Of a stretch of DNA of 64,000 nucleotides, positions 16,182-24,433 are shown in pieces (the stretch's first letter is position 1; every line of letters begins with the position of its first letter). The notes beneath the pieces were generated by a model, which had not been told where the DNA came from, made no database searches, and was given only the letters and a program-made list of their open reading frames with translations. A program made the position numbers and the translations under genes. Source of the DNA: Bacillota bacterium (lineage in GTDB: Bacteria > Bacillota > Sulfobacillia > Sulfobacillales > JAIMBI01); contig JAJZWV010000012.1 of the NCBI GenBank assembly GCA_021846505.1, positions 1 to 64,000 of the forward strand. The letters are read 5' to 3'.

Positions 16182-16994
16182 TCAGCGAGTGCCCTCCGCC
16201 ATCCGTCGCCATCCCTGCCAGTTCTGCGCGATCCACCCCGTGGCGCCCAGGGCGCACACGGCGAGAAACCACAGCAGCGTGAATTGCATCGGGTCGGCGA
16301 TCGCGTGCAGAAAGCCGGCAGTGCCCGGCGGGGCATACCAGGCCACCGACGGCGACGGCCTGACGGGGTACAGCCGCCAGCCCGCGGCCATTGACGCCAG
16401 GGCCGCCAAGGCGAACGCGGCCGGACTGAGCGCTGCACTGGGGAACGCCTCGCCGCGATGGCGCATCATGTAGATCACAAGATAGAGGGGCGTCGCGATC
16501 ATGAGGGCGATCGCGGCGGCCGTCACCCAGAATGTGGCAGGTCCGCTCCAATAGCTGTAGGGCCCGGCCGCCCAGAGCGGATAGGTGCCGGCCACCAGCC
16601 CGTCCACCAGGCTCAAAGCCATGAGGGCGGGGGAGCGGCGCAGCGCTGCCCTGAGCCGGTGGCCCGGCTGCAGGAGCAGGGCCGCGGCGGAAAGTCCGGC
16701 GGTTGCCGGCAGCCAGCTGAGGCTCGCTAAGGACAGGATCGCACCCCCGATGGCCCCGGCCAGCAGCGAGAGGGCGAGGACGCGGCGAGGGGCCGCCGCG
16801 GACGGCCGGATCTCCGGCGGGGGGCCCAGGGCGCCGAGTGCGAGCCGCCGGGCGTCGTCGAAGGAGTGTCCATCGGCCAGCGCGGCTTCCAGTGCCCGCA
16901 GATAGTGGTCGTACAGCTCGTCGCGCACCGACTTGGCTTCGGCCGGCGAGGTCAGATGGCGGGTCGCCGCGTCCAGATACTCAAGAATGTCCAA
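16182..16994 (-). CDS. Membrane protein with permease-prefix (HAAS-like) N-terminus
   Basis: The protein has 270 residues. Residues 1-60 (MDILEYLDAATRHLTSP, then VRDELYDHYLRALEAAL and FDDARRLALGALGPP) resemble the helical prefix domain found in proteins encoded beside PadR regulators. About six hydrophobic segments follow to the C-terminus. It starts at a TTG with GAAGGAGGG upstream and overlaps the padR-like gene by 14 bases. In this family the PadR partner represses both genes and the membrane protein is thought to respond to envelope stress or compounds; the exact role is unknown. Confidence 0.65.
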   Translation of the reverse strand: MDILEYLDAATRHLTSPAEAKSVRDELYDHYLRALEAALADGHSFDDARRLALGALGPPPEIRPSAAAPRRVLALSLLAGAIGGAILSLASLSWLPATAGLSAAALLLQPGHRLRAALRRSPALMALSLVDGLVAGTYPLWAAGPYSYWSGPATFWVTAAAIALMIATPLYLVIYMMRHRGEAFPSAALSPAAFALAALASMAAGWRLYPVRPSPSVAWYAPPGTAGFLHAIADPMQFTLLWFLAVCALGATGWIAQNWQGWRRMAEGTR

Positions 16995-17340
16995 GAGCTA
17001 GCCCTCCTTCTCTCTGCACGGCTGGCACTGAGATGACGCGATTGACGGCCATCGCCTTGGCCTGCCACTGGGCGCGCTGCACCGCCAAGGCGCGCGTGCC
17101 CTCAGGCGTGAGCGCGTACAACTTGACGCGCCGGCCCGCCGCGCCTTGGTGCCAAGTGCCCTGGATCAATGCCTCGCGCTCCAGCTGGTACAGCCGGGGA
17201 TACAGGGTGCCTTCCTTCAGGCCTAAGAGTCCCTCCGACGCCTCTTCCACGCGCCGGGCAATCTGATATCCATGCGCCGGCCCCGCCTCCAGCACGGCCA
17301 GCACCAGCAGGGCGGGAATCGAGGGCAGAAGCGTGTCCAT
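16981..17340 (-). CDS. PadR-family transcriptional regulator
   Basis: This 119-residue protein has the PadR winged helix: LLVLAVLEAGPAHGYQIARR, then LGLKEGTLYPRLYQLEREALI and GRRVKLYALTPEGTRAL, ending in a C-terminal dimerisation helix. It is the first gene of a two-gene operon with the downstream membrane protein (14-base overlap). A 20-bp palindrome, 27 bp upstream of its ATG, is the likely autoregulatory operator. The inducing ligand is unknown. Confidence 0.9.
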   Translation of the reverse strand: MDTLLPSIPALLVLAVLEAGPAHGYQIARRVEEASEGLLGLKEGTLYPRLYQLEREALIQGTWHQGAAGRRVKLYALTPEGTRALAVQRAQWQAKAMAVNRVISVPAVQREGGLALGHS

Positions 17341-17366
17341 CGCGCACCGTCTCCTCTCAAAGCTCT

Positions 17367-17386
17367 GTACATAGAAAACTATGTAC
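17367..17386. promoter_or_regulatory. Palindromic operator candidate for the PadR regulator
   Basis: GTACATAG at 17367-17374 and CTATGTAC at 17379-17386 form a perfect 8-bp inverted repeat around AAAA. ACAT and ATGT are separated by eight bases, the same spacing as in known PadR sites although in the opposite order. It lies between a TTGACG-like -35 (minus strand, 17402-17397) and the padR ribosome binding site, where bound protein would block transcription. Confidence 0.65.
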
Positions 17387-17654
17387 CAGTCGGCGCGTCA
17401 AGCCTTCGAGAGCAGGAGATGTCCCTCACCCGGTGTATCCGGCGGGCGAAAAGGCGCCGATACGGCTGCCGGGTGCAGAAGTCCGGGCGGCCCACTCTGT
17501 GCTGTCAGCAGAGACAGCGGCCGGATGCTGCGCGGCGACATGGCGAAGATGGGGGAGGATGCGCATAGCCCATCACTCCGGCAGCCCAGGCCCTGGCCGA
17601 TGAGGCAGTGACGGCCGTGGTGCGGAGGCGCTCACACGGCCGCCCAGCTGGTCC
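17387..17654. other. Intergenic stretch, no gene seen
   Basis: Between the PadR operator and the first recognisable codons of the oxygenase pseudogene I see no convincing gene. It may contain the lost 5' end and promoter of that pseudogene. Confidence 0.4.
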
Positions 17655-18665
17655 CCGCGGGACGATATCTTTCAGGCGAAGCGGCGCCGGGTGTTTTGAG
17701 CCAGGGCCACTGGTGGCTCACCAGCGGCCCTGGCTGACCCTGGCGGCTAAGCCACGGCGGAGGTGGTGGGGAGGCGCTCTTGCTAGTGTGCGGCGATGAC
17801 GGCGCACGGACGCCTCTTACAATGTCTGCCGCCACCGGGCGGGCCTGGGGCCGCGAGCGGTCGGCGCGGCGCCTCGTGTGCCTGCCGCGACTGGCCCCCC
17901 TCTTAGGACGGGCGCCTCCCGCAGGCCCGCGAGATTGCGGGGACCCGCGGCTGTGATCCGGGCGATTTCGGATTGGGGCCGGTGGCCGTGGATACGTGGG
18001 GCCGATGGGGGTTCGTTCATTTGGATCCTGCGGCCGCGCCCCTGGGTGAGGTCATGGCGCCCATCTCCCAGGAGATGGCGCTGGCAGGTTTGCGCTGGGA
18101 CGGGGTAGCCTCACCGATGCGGCGCGACTGCGAGATTCAGTGCAACGGGAAGGTGTGTGTCGGCAACGACCTGGCGGGCCCGCACACGCCGCTGGTCCAC
18201 CCCGGCCTCCACCGGGCGTTGGACTGCGCGCGGTATCCGGTGAGCCGCGCGGACACGGCTCCAAGCAGGTGAGCCCCACGCGCTCGGCAGGAAACAGTGC
18301 GACGGGAAGAGGGTGCGGGCGCTGGCGGCCGGGACCGTGGCGCTGGACTACTGGGTTTGGCCCCACCTCATGCTGAACACATCATCCTGCCTTTGGGTGT
18401 GGAGCGGGCGCTGACCACTTTCGCGTGGCTCTTCGCACCCGGCGTGCACGCCGACGAGATTGACGACACCGTGGCATTTTCGGATCAGGGGCATCACGAG
18501 GGCCTCGTGATTTGCGACGCGGCCCGCGCGGCCTGCAGTCGGCCAGCTGCAGCCGCGGCCGGCTTGTGGAGCTCCGCGAAAACGGCGGCCACGTTCATGG
18601 GCTCATGGCGGACTGGCTTCGGGAAGCCGGGCTCTCGGCAGGGTTTGGCGGCGAGCCAGGGCTGT
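17655..18665 (+). pseudogene. Decayed Rieske-type ring-hydroxylating oxygenase alpha subunit
   Basis: An entire oxygenase alpha chain can be followed in order across all three forward frames. It begins with DIFQAKRRRVF near 17665, then ALADPGG-x-ATAEVV, then SYNVCRHRAG near 17820, the first half of the Rieske motif. The second half should read CxYHxW but reads ACRDWPPS, followed by TAG and DGRLPQAREIAGT. Next come GDFGLGPVAVDTW and GFVHLDP near 17970 and NGKVCVGNDLAGPHTPLVH near 18140, where NWK and EGYH are expected. Then YWVWPHLMLN near 18350, EIDDTVAFSDQGHHEGLVIC near 18460 and HGLMADWLREAG near 18600. There are several frameshifts and stops, and Rieske and iron ligands are lost. It is non-functional; the original substrate is unknown. 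Confidence 0.75.
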
Positions 18666-18714
18666 GGTTTAATAGCCTGATGCGGATGGCGGTGAGGCCG
18701 GGGGGGTAGCGCGC

Positions 18715-19719
18715 ATGACTCTCTCAGGGGTGGCCCCCACCATCAGGGCGGAGGGGCTCCAAAAGCGTTTTGGCGCGGTGCAGGCGCTGTCGGGCGTGGA
18801 CTTGGCTGCGGCGCCTGGCACGGTGCTCGGCTTGCTTGGCCCCAACGGGGCCGGGAAGACGACCGCCGTGCGCATTCTCACCACCCTCTTGGTTCCGGAT
18901 GGCGGCCACGCCGAAATCGCCGGGTATGACGTGGTGCGCCAGCCCCAGGCGGTCCGGGAGCGCATTGGGCTAGCCGGCCAGCAGGCCTCGGTCGATGAGT
19001 ATTTGACGGGCCGCGACAATCTGGTGATGGTGGCGCGACTGTACCACCTGCCGATGAAAGCCGCTCACCGGCGTGCCGATGAGCTGCTCGAGCGGTTTGA
19101 GCTGGCGGAAGCCGGCGGACGGCTGGTGAAAAATTACTCCGGAGGAATGCGGCGGCGGCTGGACCTGGCCACCAGCTTGGTGGTGGCTCCTCCGGTTCTG
19201 CTGCTGGACGAGCCAACGACGGGCTTGGATCCGCGCAGCCGCATGGGCATGTGGTCGGTGATTCGGGAGCTGGTGCAGGACGGCACCACGCTCTTGCTCA
19301 CGACCCAGTATCTCGAAGAGGCGGATCAGCTGGCGGATCACATTGCCGTGATTGACCAAGGGCGGGTGGTGGCGGCCGGATCGCCCGACGATCTAAAGCG
19401 CAGCGTCGGGGGCGAGCGCATCGACGTGCAGGTGCGCGATGCGGGCCAAATCGCTCTGGCCGCTCGCGCGATGGAGCGCGCCGTGGGCCATGCGCCGGAG
19501 GTGGACCGCGAGGTGCGCCGGCTCAACGCCACGGTGGCGGGCGGCGCCGCCGCTCTCACGGCGGTGGTGCGCGAGTTTGACGCGGACCAGGTGGTGGTGG
19601 AGGACCTTGCGCTGAGGCGCCCCACGCTGGACGAGGTGTTCATGAAGCTGACCGGGCACGGGACGGCTGCGGCGGAGGCTCCCGAGGCGCCGAGACGCCA
19701 GCGAGGGGGTCGCCGCTAG
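18715..19719 (+). CDS. ABC exporter ATP-binding protein, DrrA family
   Basis: This 334-residue protein is a single nucleotide-binding domain plus the C-terminal extension typical of DrrA-type drug and antibiotic exporters. Walker A is LLGPNGAGKTTAVRIL near residue 46, the signature motif is NYSGGMRRRLDLATSL near residue 141, Walker B is LLLDEPTTGLDPRS near residue 161, and the switch histidine region reads LLLTTQYLEEADQLAD. The extension (from about residue 230) carries the LDEVFMKLTG motif of the family. The permease gene follows 41 bp downstream. The substrate is not known; such pairs often export lipids or hydrophobic drugs. Confidence 0.9.
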   Translation: MTLSGVAPTIRAEGLQKRFGAVQALSGVDLAAAPGTVLGLLGPNGAGKTTAVRILTTLLVPDGGHAEIAGYDVVRQPQAVRERIGLAGQQASVDEYLTGRDNLVMVARLYHLPMKAAHRRADELLERFELAEAGGRLVKNYSGGMRRRLDLATSLVVAPPVLLLDEPTTGLDPRSRMGMWSVIRELVQDGTTLLLTTQYLEEADQLADHIAVIDQGRVVAAGSPDDLKRSVGGERIDVQVRDAGQIALAARAMERAVGHAPEVDREVRRLNATVAGGAAALTAVVREFDADQVVVEDLALRRPTLDEVFMKLTGHGTAAAEAPEAPRRQRGGRR

Positions 19720-19760
19720 CCGGAGTCCTCCACGGACGCCGACACAGCAAGGAGGGCCGC

Positions 19761-20609
19761 ATGGCCGCAATAGACATCAAGCCTGGGGATCACCCCCCCA
19801 CCGCTTGGACGCGCTTTCGGTGGGGGTGGGCGGATTCGTGGACGGTGGCGCGCCGCCACCTGATGCACATTCGCTACATGCCCGACAAGCTGCTGGATGT
19901 GACCATCCAGCCCATCATGTTTGTGTTCATGTTCGCCTATATCTTCGGCAGCGCCATCGTGGTGCCCGGGGGCCACTACAAGTCCTTCCTGATGCCGGGC
20001 ATTTTCGCCCAGAACATGATGTTTGCCGCCATGCCCATCATGGCCGCCATGGTGCAGGACATGCAGCGCGGGGTCATTGACCGGTTTCGGTCGCTCCCCA
20101 TGTCGCGGGCCGCCGTCCTCATTGGCCACATTGGCGCGAGCTTCCTCGAAAGCATGCTGGGCCTGGTCATCATGGTGATTTGTGGTCTGGTGGTGGGGTG
20201 GCGGCCGCTTTTGGGGGCCGCCTCGACCGCCGAAGCCATTGGGGTGCTGATGCTGTTTGCCCTGGCCATGACCACCGTGGGCGCGTTTTTGGGCCTGGTG
20301 GTCAAAAGCGTGGAAGCCGCGCAGTCCTTTGGGTTCATTGTGATGTTCCCCCTGACGTTTGTGGCCAACACCTTCGTGCCCACGGCGGGGATGCCGGGGT
20401 GGCTCCGCGCCGCCGCCGACTGGAATCCCGTGAGCGCGGTGGTGCAAGCCACCCGCCAGCTGTTTGGCAACGCGGCGGCGGTGGCGCCGGGCCACGGCAC
20501 CTGGACGCTGCAGCACCCGGTGGTGTCATCGCTGGCCTTTGGCTGCGCCCTGATGGCCATCTTTCTGCCGCTGGCGGTCTGGCGCTTTCGCCGCATGCTG
20601 TCGCGGTAG
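19761..20609 (+). CDS. ABC-2 type exporter permease, DrrB family
   Basis: This 282-residue membrane protein has six hydrophobic segments and the ABC-2 layout: an N-terminal cytoplasmic part (TVARRHLMHIRYMPDKLLD), helices that include QPIMFVFMFAYIFGSA, the loop DMQRGVIDRFRSLPMSR that contacts the ATPase, and FPLTFVANTFVPTAGMPGWL near residue 200, which is characteristic of DrrB-like permeases. An AAGGAGG site precedes the ATG. It forms the transport unit with the upstream ATP-binding protein. Confidence 0.9.
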   Translation: MAAIDIKPGDHPPTAWTRFRWGWADSWTVARRHLMHIRYMPDKLLDVTIQPIMFVFMFAYIFGSAIVVPGGHYKSFLMPGIFAQNMMFAAMPIMAAMVQDMQRGVIDRFRSLPMSRAAVLIGHIGASFLESMLGLVIMVICGLVVGWRPLLGAASTAEAIGVLMLFALAMTTVGAFLGLVVKSVEAAQSFGFIVMFPLTFVANTFVPTAGMPGWLRAAADWNPVSAVVQATRQLFGNAAAVAPGHGTWTLQHPVVSSLAFGCALMAIFLPLAVWRFRRMLSR

Positions 20610-20685
20610 GGACAGGGGGGCAGCGGCGTCCACGGCCCTAACGATCTAACGATGCGGGAGGGCTGGAGCGGTCGGGGCCGCCCGG

Positions 20686-22338
20686 TCATGGCTCGCCGGC
20701 AGTGGCTGAGGAAATGTCGGCAAAGGCCAGGGCGTCATGTGCCCAGGCTTCTTGGAACACGTACGCCCGATTCTTGCCGGCGCGCTTGGCGGCATACATG
20801 GCAATATCCGCGGCGCGGATCAGGCTTTCGCGATCCTGCCGCTGGTGCGGATAGATGCAGAACCCCGCGCTCACCGTGGGCACCACCGTCGTGCCAGGTG
20901 CTAGTGTGACGGGCGCGGCCAGGTCGCTGAGCAGTCGCCGGGCGGCGGCTTCCGCCGTGATGGGGTCGGCGACCCCGTCCAGCAGCAGGCCAAATTCGTC
21001 GCCGCCCAAGCGGCTGACCATGTCGCCGCCGCGCCGAGGGGCGGCCAGCCGCTGGGCTAGTTCCATAAGTACTTGGTTGCCCACGGGATGTCCCCACGTG
21101 TCGTTGATGTGCTTGAAGTTGTCCAAGTCCACGATGGCCACCGCGAAGGCGTCCAGCCGATTCGGGCCCCGCCCGGTGGCTTCGGCCAAGCGCCGGTGAA
21201 AGGCCGCCCAGTTGGGAAGGCCCGTCAGCTGGTCGTGCGACGCCTGGTGAGTCAGCTCCGCGTGCTGCTGCTTCTCGGCCGTGACATCGTGCAAGACGAG
21301 GATGCAGTACCGGGATCCCTCGGCGGTGACGTAGTCACCTTCCGCTACGACCCAGCAAGGGGCGGACGGGTGGCCGGCTTCCCTCGTCCCCCGGAGTGCC
21401 AACTCCCATCCGCGGATGGGTGCCTGGCGGGCAAACTGAGCCCGGTACCACGCGAGCGCCGCATCCGGGCCTTCGGCGACGGCACCCGCCAGCGACCCGC
21501 TCAGGGAGCCGAGCAGCGCGGCGGCGGCGGGGTTGCAGTCCACCACGCGCCCGCTCCCATCGATGAGCAGGGTGGCCGCAGGCGTCAGGGCAAGCAGGTG
21601 ATGGTACTGCTGGAGGCTGTAGGGGAGAAACCTGTATCGGCGGACCGCCAGCCGCACGGCCACGAGCCACAGCAAGAACCCCGCCAGGTACGGATAGGGC
21701 GGCAGCCAGGCGGGCGGCCGATGGGGCAGGAGCGCTCCTCCAAGCAGCTCCGCGGCGTCGAGGGCCACGACGCCCCACAGGAGCCCGCCGACGAGCCCCC
21801 GCTGGGCCGGGTCCTGGGTCCGGGCCTGCGCCACCACCATTGCCAGAGCGATGCAGCTCGTGAGCACCACGGCTCCCCACATGGCGCTGTGGAAGGCGCC
21901 GCTGTAGTGCGGCTGGGTCCAGAGCGGCGTGCGGGCAAAGACCGTGGCGTTGAAGGTACTGCGGTGGGTCGTGGCCACCTGCACGCCGGGAAGCAGCCAG
22001 ACGTAGCTGACAAGCAGGCCCACCCCCTTCGGCAGCTGCCGCATGTAGCCCAGCACCCGCAGAAATAGGTGGACACCCAGGGCGGTTATCACCAGCCCCA
22101 GCGAGCCAATCCCGTAGAGGGCAATGGCGCGCGCATCGCCCAATGGGAGCACCTGGATGGAGTACACCGCAAACAGCAGGAGGCCAAACGCGAAGTGCTG
22201 CGCCGCAAGGAGGCGCGCGGACGTGTTGTCCAACTTGCTGCTGAGCGTGGCCAGCCCCCAGTGGAACACAAGGACACAGGGCACCCCGACCATCAGCGAC
22301 ATAAATAGGATGTGCATCGCCTTTAGCCCGGCGGCCAC
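20686..22338 (-). CDS. Membrane-bound diguanylate cyclase with PAS and GGDEF domains
   Basis: The protein has 550 residues. The first 230 or so contain seven to eight hydrophobic segments, forming a membrane sensor. A PAS-like region follows (HLLALTPAATLLIDGSGRVV and DCNPAAAALLGS, then ILVLHDVTAEKQQ). The GGDEF domain spans about residues 365-535 (HDQLTGLPNWAAFHRRLAEA, DNFKHINDTWGHPVGNQVL). The active-site GGDEF is intact in SRLGGDEFGLLLDG, and an RxxD inhibitory site (RGGD) lies five residues before it, so feedback inhibition by c-di-GMP is expected. It makes c-di-GMP from two GTP. No EAL domain or c-di-GMP receptor is in the neighbourhood. Confidence 0.9.
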   Translation of the reverse strand: MAAGLKAMHILFMSLMVGVPCVLVFHWGLATLSSKLDNTSARLLAAQHFAFGLLLFAVYSIQVLPLGDARAIALYGIGSLGLVITALGVHLFLRVLGYMRQLPKGVGLLVSYVWLLPGVQVATTHRSTFNATVFARTPLWTQPHYSGAFHSAMWGAVVLTSCIALAMVVAQARTQDPAQRGLVGGLLWGVVALDAAELLGGALLPHRPPAWLPPYPYLAGFLLWLVAVRLAVRRYRFLPYSLQQYHHLLALTPAATLLIDGSGRVVDCNPAAAALLGSLSGSLAGAVAEGPDAALAWYRAQFARQAPIRGWELALRGTREAGHPSAPCWVVAEGDYVTAEGSRYCILVLHDVTAEKQQHAELTHQASHDQLTGLPNWAAFHRRLAEATGRGPNRLDAFAVAIVDLDNFKHINDTWGHPVGNQVLMELAQRLAAPRRGGDMVSRLGGDEFGLLLDGVADPITAEAAARRLLSDLAAPVTLAPGTTVVPTVSAGFCIYPHQRQDRESLIRAADIAMYAAKRAGKNRAYVFQEAWAHDALAFADISSATAGEP

Positions 22339-22727
22339 ACGGAGGGCGCCTGCCGCCTGCTTGCTGGCACCGTGTATCCGTGCCGCCTCGGGGGACTCCT
22401 CCCTGCAGTGTCTTGAGCCGGCGGCCTGATGTAGAGGACACGCTTCACTCTATCAGACGGCCTGGGCCCATGCGAGCATGTGGGCGCAATTAGAGTATTT
22501 CTCAGGCACTGAGCGTGGCGCCCGCGCGCTCGCGCCGCGCGGGCGATTCGCGCCGTTGAGCTGATTCGGCGCCCGTCGCTCGCGGATCGACACGACTCCC
22601 CGCGGACCGATGGCCGCGAAGACTTGCGGGCGGGGGAGCCAGCGCTTACGCTTCGCCCAACGCGGTCTCCGCTGACCGCGCCGCTGCGGAGAATCGAGAG
22701 TGGGGCTCGAATCGTGGGAGGCCAACG
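22339..22727. other. Intergenic region with a GC-rich inverted repeat
   Basis: No convincing gene lies in this 389-bp gap. It contains a perfect 10-bp inverted repeat, CGCCCGCGCG at 22519-22528 and CGCGCGGGCG at 22536-22545 with a 7-base loop. There is no following T-tract, so it is not a classical terminator. The promoters of the divergent flanking genes should lie here, but no strong -35/-10 pair stands out. Confidence 0.4.
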
Positions 22728-23105
22728 ATGAAAGTGCTGCAAGCGTATGTCCGCGTGTATGTCCGTGACTTGAACACGTCCCGGCCATTTTATGAGCAGC
22801 TGCTCGGGGAAGCGGCGAGTGCTCAGTTCACCTATGAGGCGGCGGGACTGGAGCAGGCAGTGATCGGGCCGATTCTGACTTTGGCCGGGACGGACCAGGT
22901 GCTGGCCCCGTTCCGAGAAACCCCCTCTATGGCAGAGTGGTTGTGGGCAGAGCCGGCCCGGCTGGTGACCTCCACCTCCAAGCACCGCGCCCGGCACAAC
23001 CGCTCCTCGCGGATAAGTGCCGCGGCAAAGCCGGTGGGCCTGGCTGGTGTTGCGCCGCGCACCGCGACCGCTCCTTGCCATTGCCCCGGCGTGCTGGATG
23101 GATGA
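22728..23105 (+). pseudogene. Truncated VOC (glyoxalase/bleomycin-resistance) family protein
   Basis: The first 65 residues are a clear half of a VOC domain: VRVYVRDLNTSRPFYEQLLG, then FTYEAAGLEQAVIGPILTLAG and LAPFRETPS. In the family this is followed by a second beta-alpha-beta unit with a DDLD motif and a GRNxxVRHPDG segment. Instead the frame runs on in low-complexity residues to a stop at residue 126. Short weak echoes appear in the other frames, which suggests a frameshift near 22930 and loss of the second half. A good ATG is present, so a stub may still be made. It is probably non-functional. Confidence 0.55.
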
Positions 23106-23212
23106 TTGGTGCTTCGCTCGGACGAGGAGCGTGCAGGATGGCGCCGCCCGCGGCGGCCGCCCGCCGCGCGATTTGCGGGTCCGGGTATCATGAGCCCGAG
23201 GGGGTGGCGAGA

Positions 23213-23965
23213 GTGGCGGACATGAAGGCGGCTGAGCTGCTGCCCATTCCCAACTTGCTGGCTATGCGGCGGGTCCTGGCGATTGCGCCGCATCCGGATG
23301 ACAACGAGGTGGGCGCCGGGGCGACGCTGGCGAAGCTCATTGGCCTCGGAGCCCGAGTGGACTGGGTGGTGGCCACCGACGGTGCGGTGGGCACCCTCGA
23401 TCCCTCCCAGCGGGATTCGCTGGTGGACACACGCCGGCGGGAGCAGGAAGCGGCCATTCGGGTGCTGGGCGGCGGGGGACTCACGTGGCTGGGATTCGCC
23501 GACATGACGCTCCGGGATCGGCGGGCGGAGCTTACGACCGCGGTGTTTAGCGCCATCCGGTCGGCCGCGCCCGATGTGGTGCTGTGCCCCGACCCGTTTA
23601 TGCCGTACGAAAGCCATCCAGATCACCGGACACTGGGCATGGCAGTGACGGAGGCGGTGTCCATGGCCCACTTCCCCATGGTGGAGCCCGACGCGGGCCC
23701 GCCGGTGGAGCCGCCCGCCATCGCGTACTACGGCACGGCCTGGCCCAATACGCGGGTCGACGTCACCGCGACGTTTGACGCAAAGCTCCAGGCCATGTGG
23801 GCCCATGCCAGCCAGTTCACCAAGCCGGCGCAGCAGGTGTTGGGCTTTTACCTCCGCACCCGGGCAGCGGAGCACGGGGTCGAAGTGGGCGTGGAGCTGG
23901 CCGAGGCATTCAAGGTGCTGTCGGTGTGGCATCTGCACTTTTTCCCGGATGCCTGGCAAAGCTAG
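23213..23965 (+). CDS. PIG-L/LmbE-type N-acetylglucosaminyl deacetylase family protein
   Basis: This protein of about 250 residues belongs to the zinc-dependent deacetylase family that includes LmbE, BshB and MshB. The metal motif VLAIAPHPDDNEVGAGATL lies near residue 20, VVATDGAVG near residue 55, and the second metal histidine region SHPDHRTLG near residue 140. BshB acts in bacillithiol synthesis and MshB in mycothiol synthesis; other members act on sugars, so the substrate remains open. The GTG at 23213 has GAGGGGG eight bases upstream; an ATG three codons later is an alternative. Confidence 0.8.
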   Translation: MADMKAAELLPIPNLLAMRRVLAIAPHPDDNEVGAGATLAKLIGLGARVDWVVATDGAVGTLDPSQRDSLVDTRRREQEAAIRVLGGGGLTWLGFADMTLRDRRAELTTAVFSAIRSAAPDVVLCPDPFMPYESHPDHRTLGMAVTEAVSMAHFPMVEPDAGPPVEPPAIAYYGTAWPNTRVDVTATFDAKLQAMWAHASQFTKPAQQVLGFYLRTRAAEHGVEVGVELAEAFKVLSVWHLHFFPDAWQS

Positions 23966-24433
23966 CTCGGATCTCACCCGGGAGGCGGGATGGTCCACGC
24001 ACTGAACGTTCTGAGTATTTGCGGCGGCGAGACACGGCCGAGCTGGCCAAGTGGCGCTGCAGGGCCATTTTCCGAGGCTTGGGGGATGGCGGGCGGACTC
24101 AATCTGGCGCGCGGGGGGCATCAAGGCGGCTTCCTTGCTTGTCAGGGCCCAAGGCGAAGGGGTAATGTGGCTCTCAGGTGAAGGTGGCGCAAGCGTTGGC
24201 GATGACGTGCAACCGCCGCCAGGTGGCGGCGCCGGCATCAGGCCCCTGGATGAAAAGGGATGGCCTGACAGGTCGCAACCCCACGGCGCAGAGCGCGTGG
24301 GGCATTCCTTGTGCCGCTGGCCGGATGATGGACACACCGGCGCCGGGCGGCCTTATGGCTCTGGCCGCCGCCTGGTCGAGGCGGCGTGGAATCGGGCGCA
24401 CCTGCATGGCAGGGCTGGCAAGGAGGCATCGGA
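23966..24433. other. Intergenic region upstream of the 2-oxoacid dehydrogenase cluster
   Basis: I find no supported gene in these 468 bases. Open frames exist on both strands but lack recognisable domains and ribosome binding sites. The promoter of the dehydrogenase cluster should be here; no consensus promoter was identified by eye. Confidence 0.4.
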
